From assembly GCA_018660305.1 (NCBI GenBank), contig JABJKO010000299.1, forward strand, positions 1-23,541: DNA of 23,541 nt, read 5' to 3'. The position numbers and the translations under genes were made by a program. The notes beneath the pieces are model-generated. The model was not told where the DNA came from. It did not search any database and worked only from the letters and a program-made list of their open reading frames with translations. Below are positions 22,907 through 23,541 of the stretch, piece by piece; position 1 is the first letter of the stretch, and every line of letters starts with the position of its first letter. The stretch is from Rhodospirillaceae bacterium. Lineage in GTDB: Bacteria > Pseudomonadota > Alphaproteobacteria > MPNO01 > UBA2964.

Positions 22907-23541
22907 TTACGGTGGGCCGTCCTCTGGCTCGAGAACCGCCACCATGGACGCATAGCGCCGCAGCATCAGCACAAAGACAATGCCGGTCAGGGCAGCCCCG
23001 CCGAACATGGCGACCTGCAAGCCCACCTGTTCGGCGGCGACACCGATGATTACCGCGCCAAGGGCGGGCACGCCACGATGCACCATGCCGTAAAGGCTCA
23101 TCACCCGGCCCCGCACGTCGCCCTCCACCGACAGCTGCATCATGATCTGGGTGGCCGTTCCAGCCAGGGTAACCGCAATACCCACCAGGAACGTGCCGAA
23201 CAAACCGACCCAGACAATCTGTGTCGCACAGACGATGATCATACCCACGACGCCCAGCAGCATGGACCCGAACGCAATGCGCGTGGTGCCCCTGGACGAC
23301 CCGCGCACCGCCATCCACACGCCAGAGATAATGGCGCCGGCACCGGCGACCGCGGCGAAAGTGGCGAACCCTTCGACGCCGGTACCAAACACCCCGTCAG
23401 CGAGACCGGGCAACAATTCGAGGAACGGCTTGATGCCAAGCGCCGTCGCGATCAACAGGATCAGCGCCGGACCGATGGCGGGATGGCGCGCGGCGTACCG
23501 TATGCCGGCGGCGGTTTGGGCAAACAATTCGCCGCTGCGGC
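22907..23541 (-). CDS. MFS exporter, C-terminal half (5' end outside window)
   Basis: About 211 residues are visible, open to the right window edge, so the true start is outside; an internal TTG at 23527 is not the start. The visible part has roughly six hydrophobic segments, beginning with GIRYAARHPAIGPALILL at the central-loop boundary and including GDVRGRVMSLYGMVHRGVPALGA, typical of enterobactin-exporter-like (MFS_3) permeases. It ends with a short acidic tail, VLEPEDGPP. The substrate is unknown. Confidence 0.88.
   Translation of the reverse strand, partial: RSGELFAQTAAGIRYAARHPAIGPALILLIATALGIKPFLELLPGLADGVFGTGVEGFATFAAVAGAGAIISGVWMAVRGSSRGTTRIAFGSMLLGVVGMIIVCATQIVWVGLFGTFLVGIAVTLAGTATQIMMQLSVEGDVRGRVMSLYGMVHRGVPALGAVIIGVAAEQVGLQVAMFGGAALTGIVFVLMLRRYASMVAVLEPEDGPP

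Overview
The window looks like chromosomal DNA of an alphaproteobacterium. It is fairly GC-rich and densely packed with short intergenic gaps. It carries an alphaproteobacterial-style MlaC with an RR-type signal peptide and an ArsR/methyltransferase-metF-metH cluster. I cannot assign an order or genus; a Rhodospirillales-like lineage is a guess. No rRNA, tRNA, CRISPR array, insertion sequence or phage gene was seen.

Left part (1-6457): a truncated mlaC reads leftward. A 317-base divergent control region rich in inverted repeats separates it from a rightward, translationally coupled operon. That operon encodes an ArsR-type regulator fused to a SAM-dependent methyltransferase domain, then metF and metH. 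A perfect 20-bp palindrome lies inside the operon promoter, so the regulator probably senses the SAM/SAH state and controls its own operon (SahR type). Next come two leftward orphans: a sulfotransferase-like protein (6461-7138) and a small six-cysteine secreted protein (7267-7911).

Centre (8071-14125): this is the most interesting part. A clear TPP (thiamine pyrophosphate) riboswitch on the minus strand (13961-14078) heads a tight six-gene operon. In transcription order the genes encode a LuxE-like acyl-protein synthetase, a LuxC-like acyl-thioester reductase, an ABC ATPase, a permease, a periplasmic NMT1/SsuA-type binding protein and an SDR oxidoreductase. Read as a pathway, a carboxylic acid is imported, activated as an adenylate and enzyme thioester, reduced to an aldehyde and then to an alcohol. 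Since thiamine status controls the operon, I propose salvage of an oxidised (carboxylated) thiamine breakdown product, pyrimidine or thiazole, back to the alcohol that thiamine synthesis uses. I know of no described system of this kind; the proposal is inference.

Right part (14144-23541): a leftward set of a SixA-type histidine phosphatase, a CocE/NonD-type hydrolase and an MFS transporter; a rightward GNAT acetyltransferase; two leftward secreted proteins of unknown function whose DNA looks less GC-rich than the surroundings; a dienelactone-hydrolase family enzyme; a PEP-CTERM sorted protein with repeats suggesting a beta-propeller and its own UUCG-loop terminator; a repeat-bearing 329-base gap; an isochorismatase-family hydrolase; and the C-terminal half of an MFS exporter cut by the window end. 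Apart from the met operon and the TPP operon, the genes look like unrelated accessory functions.
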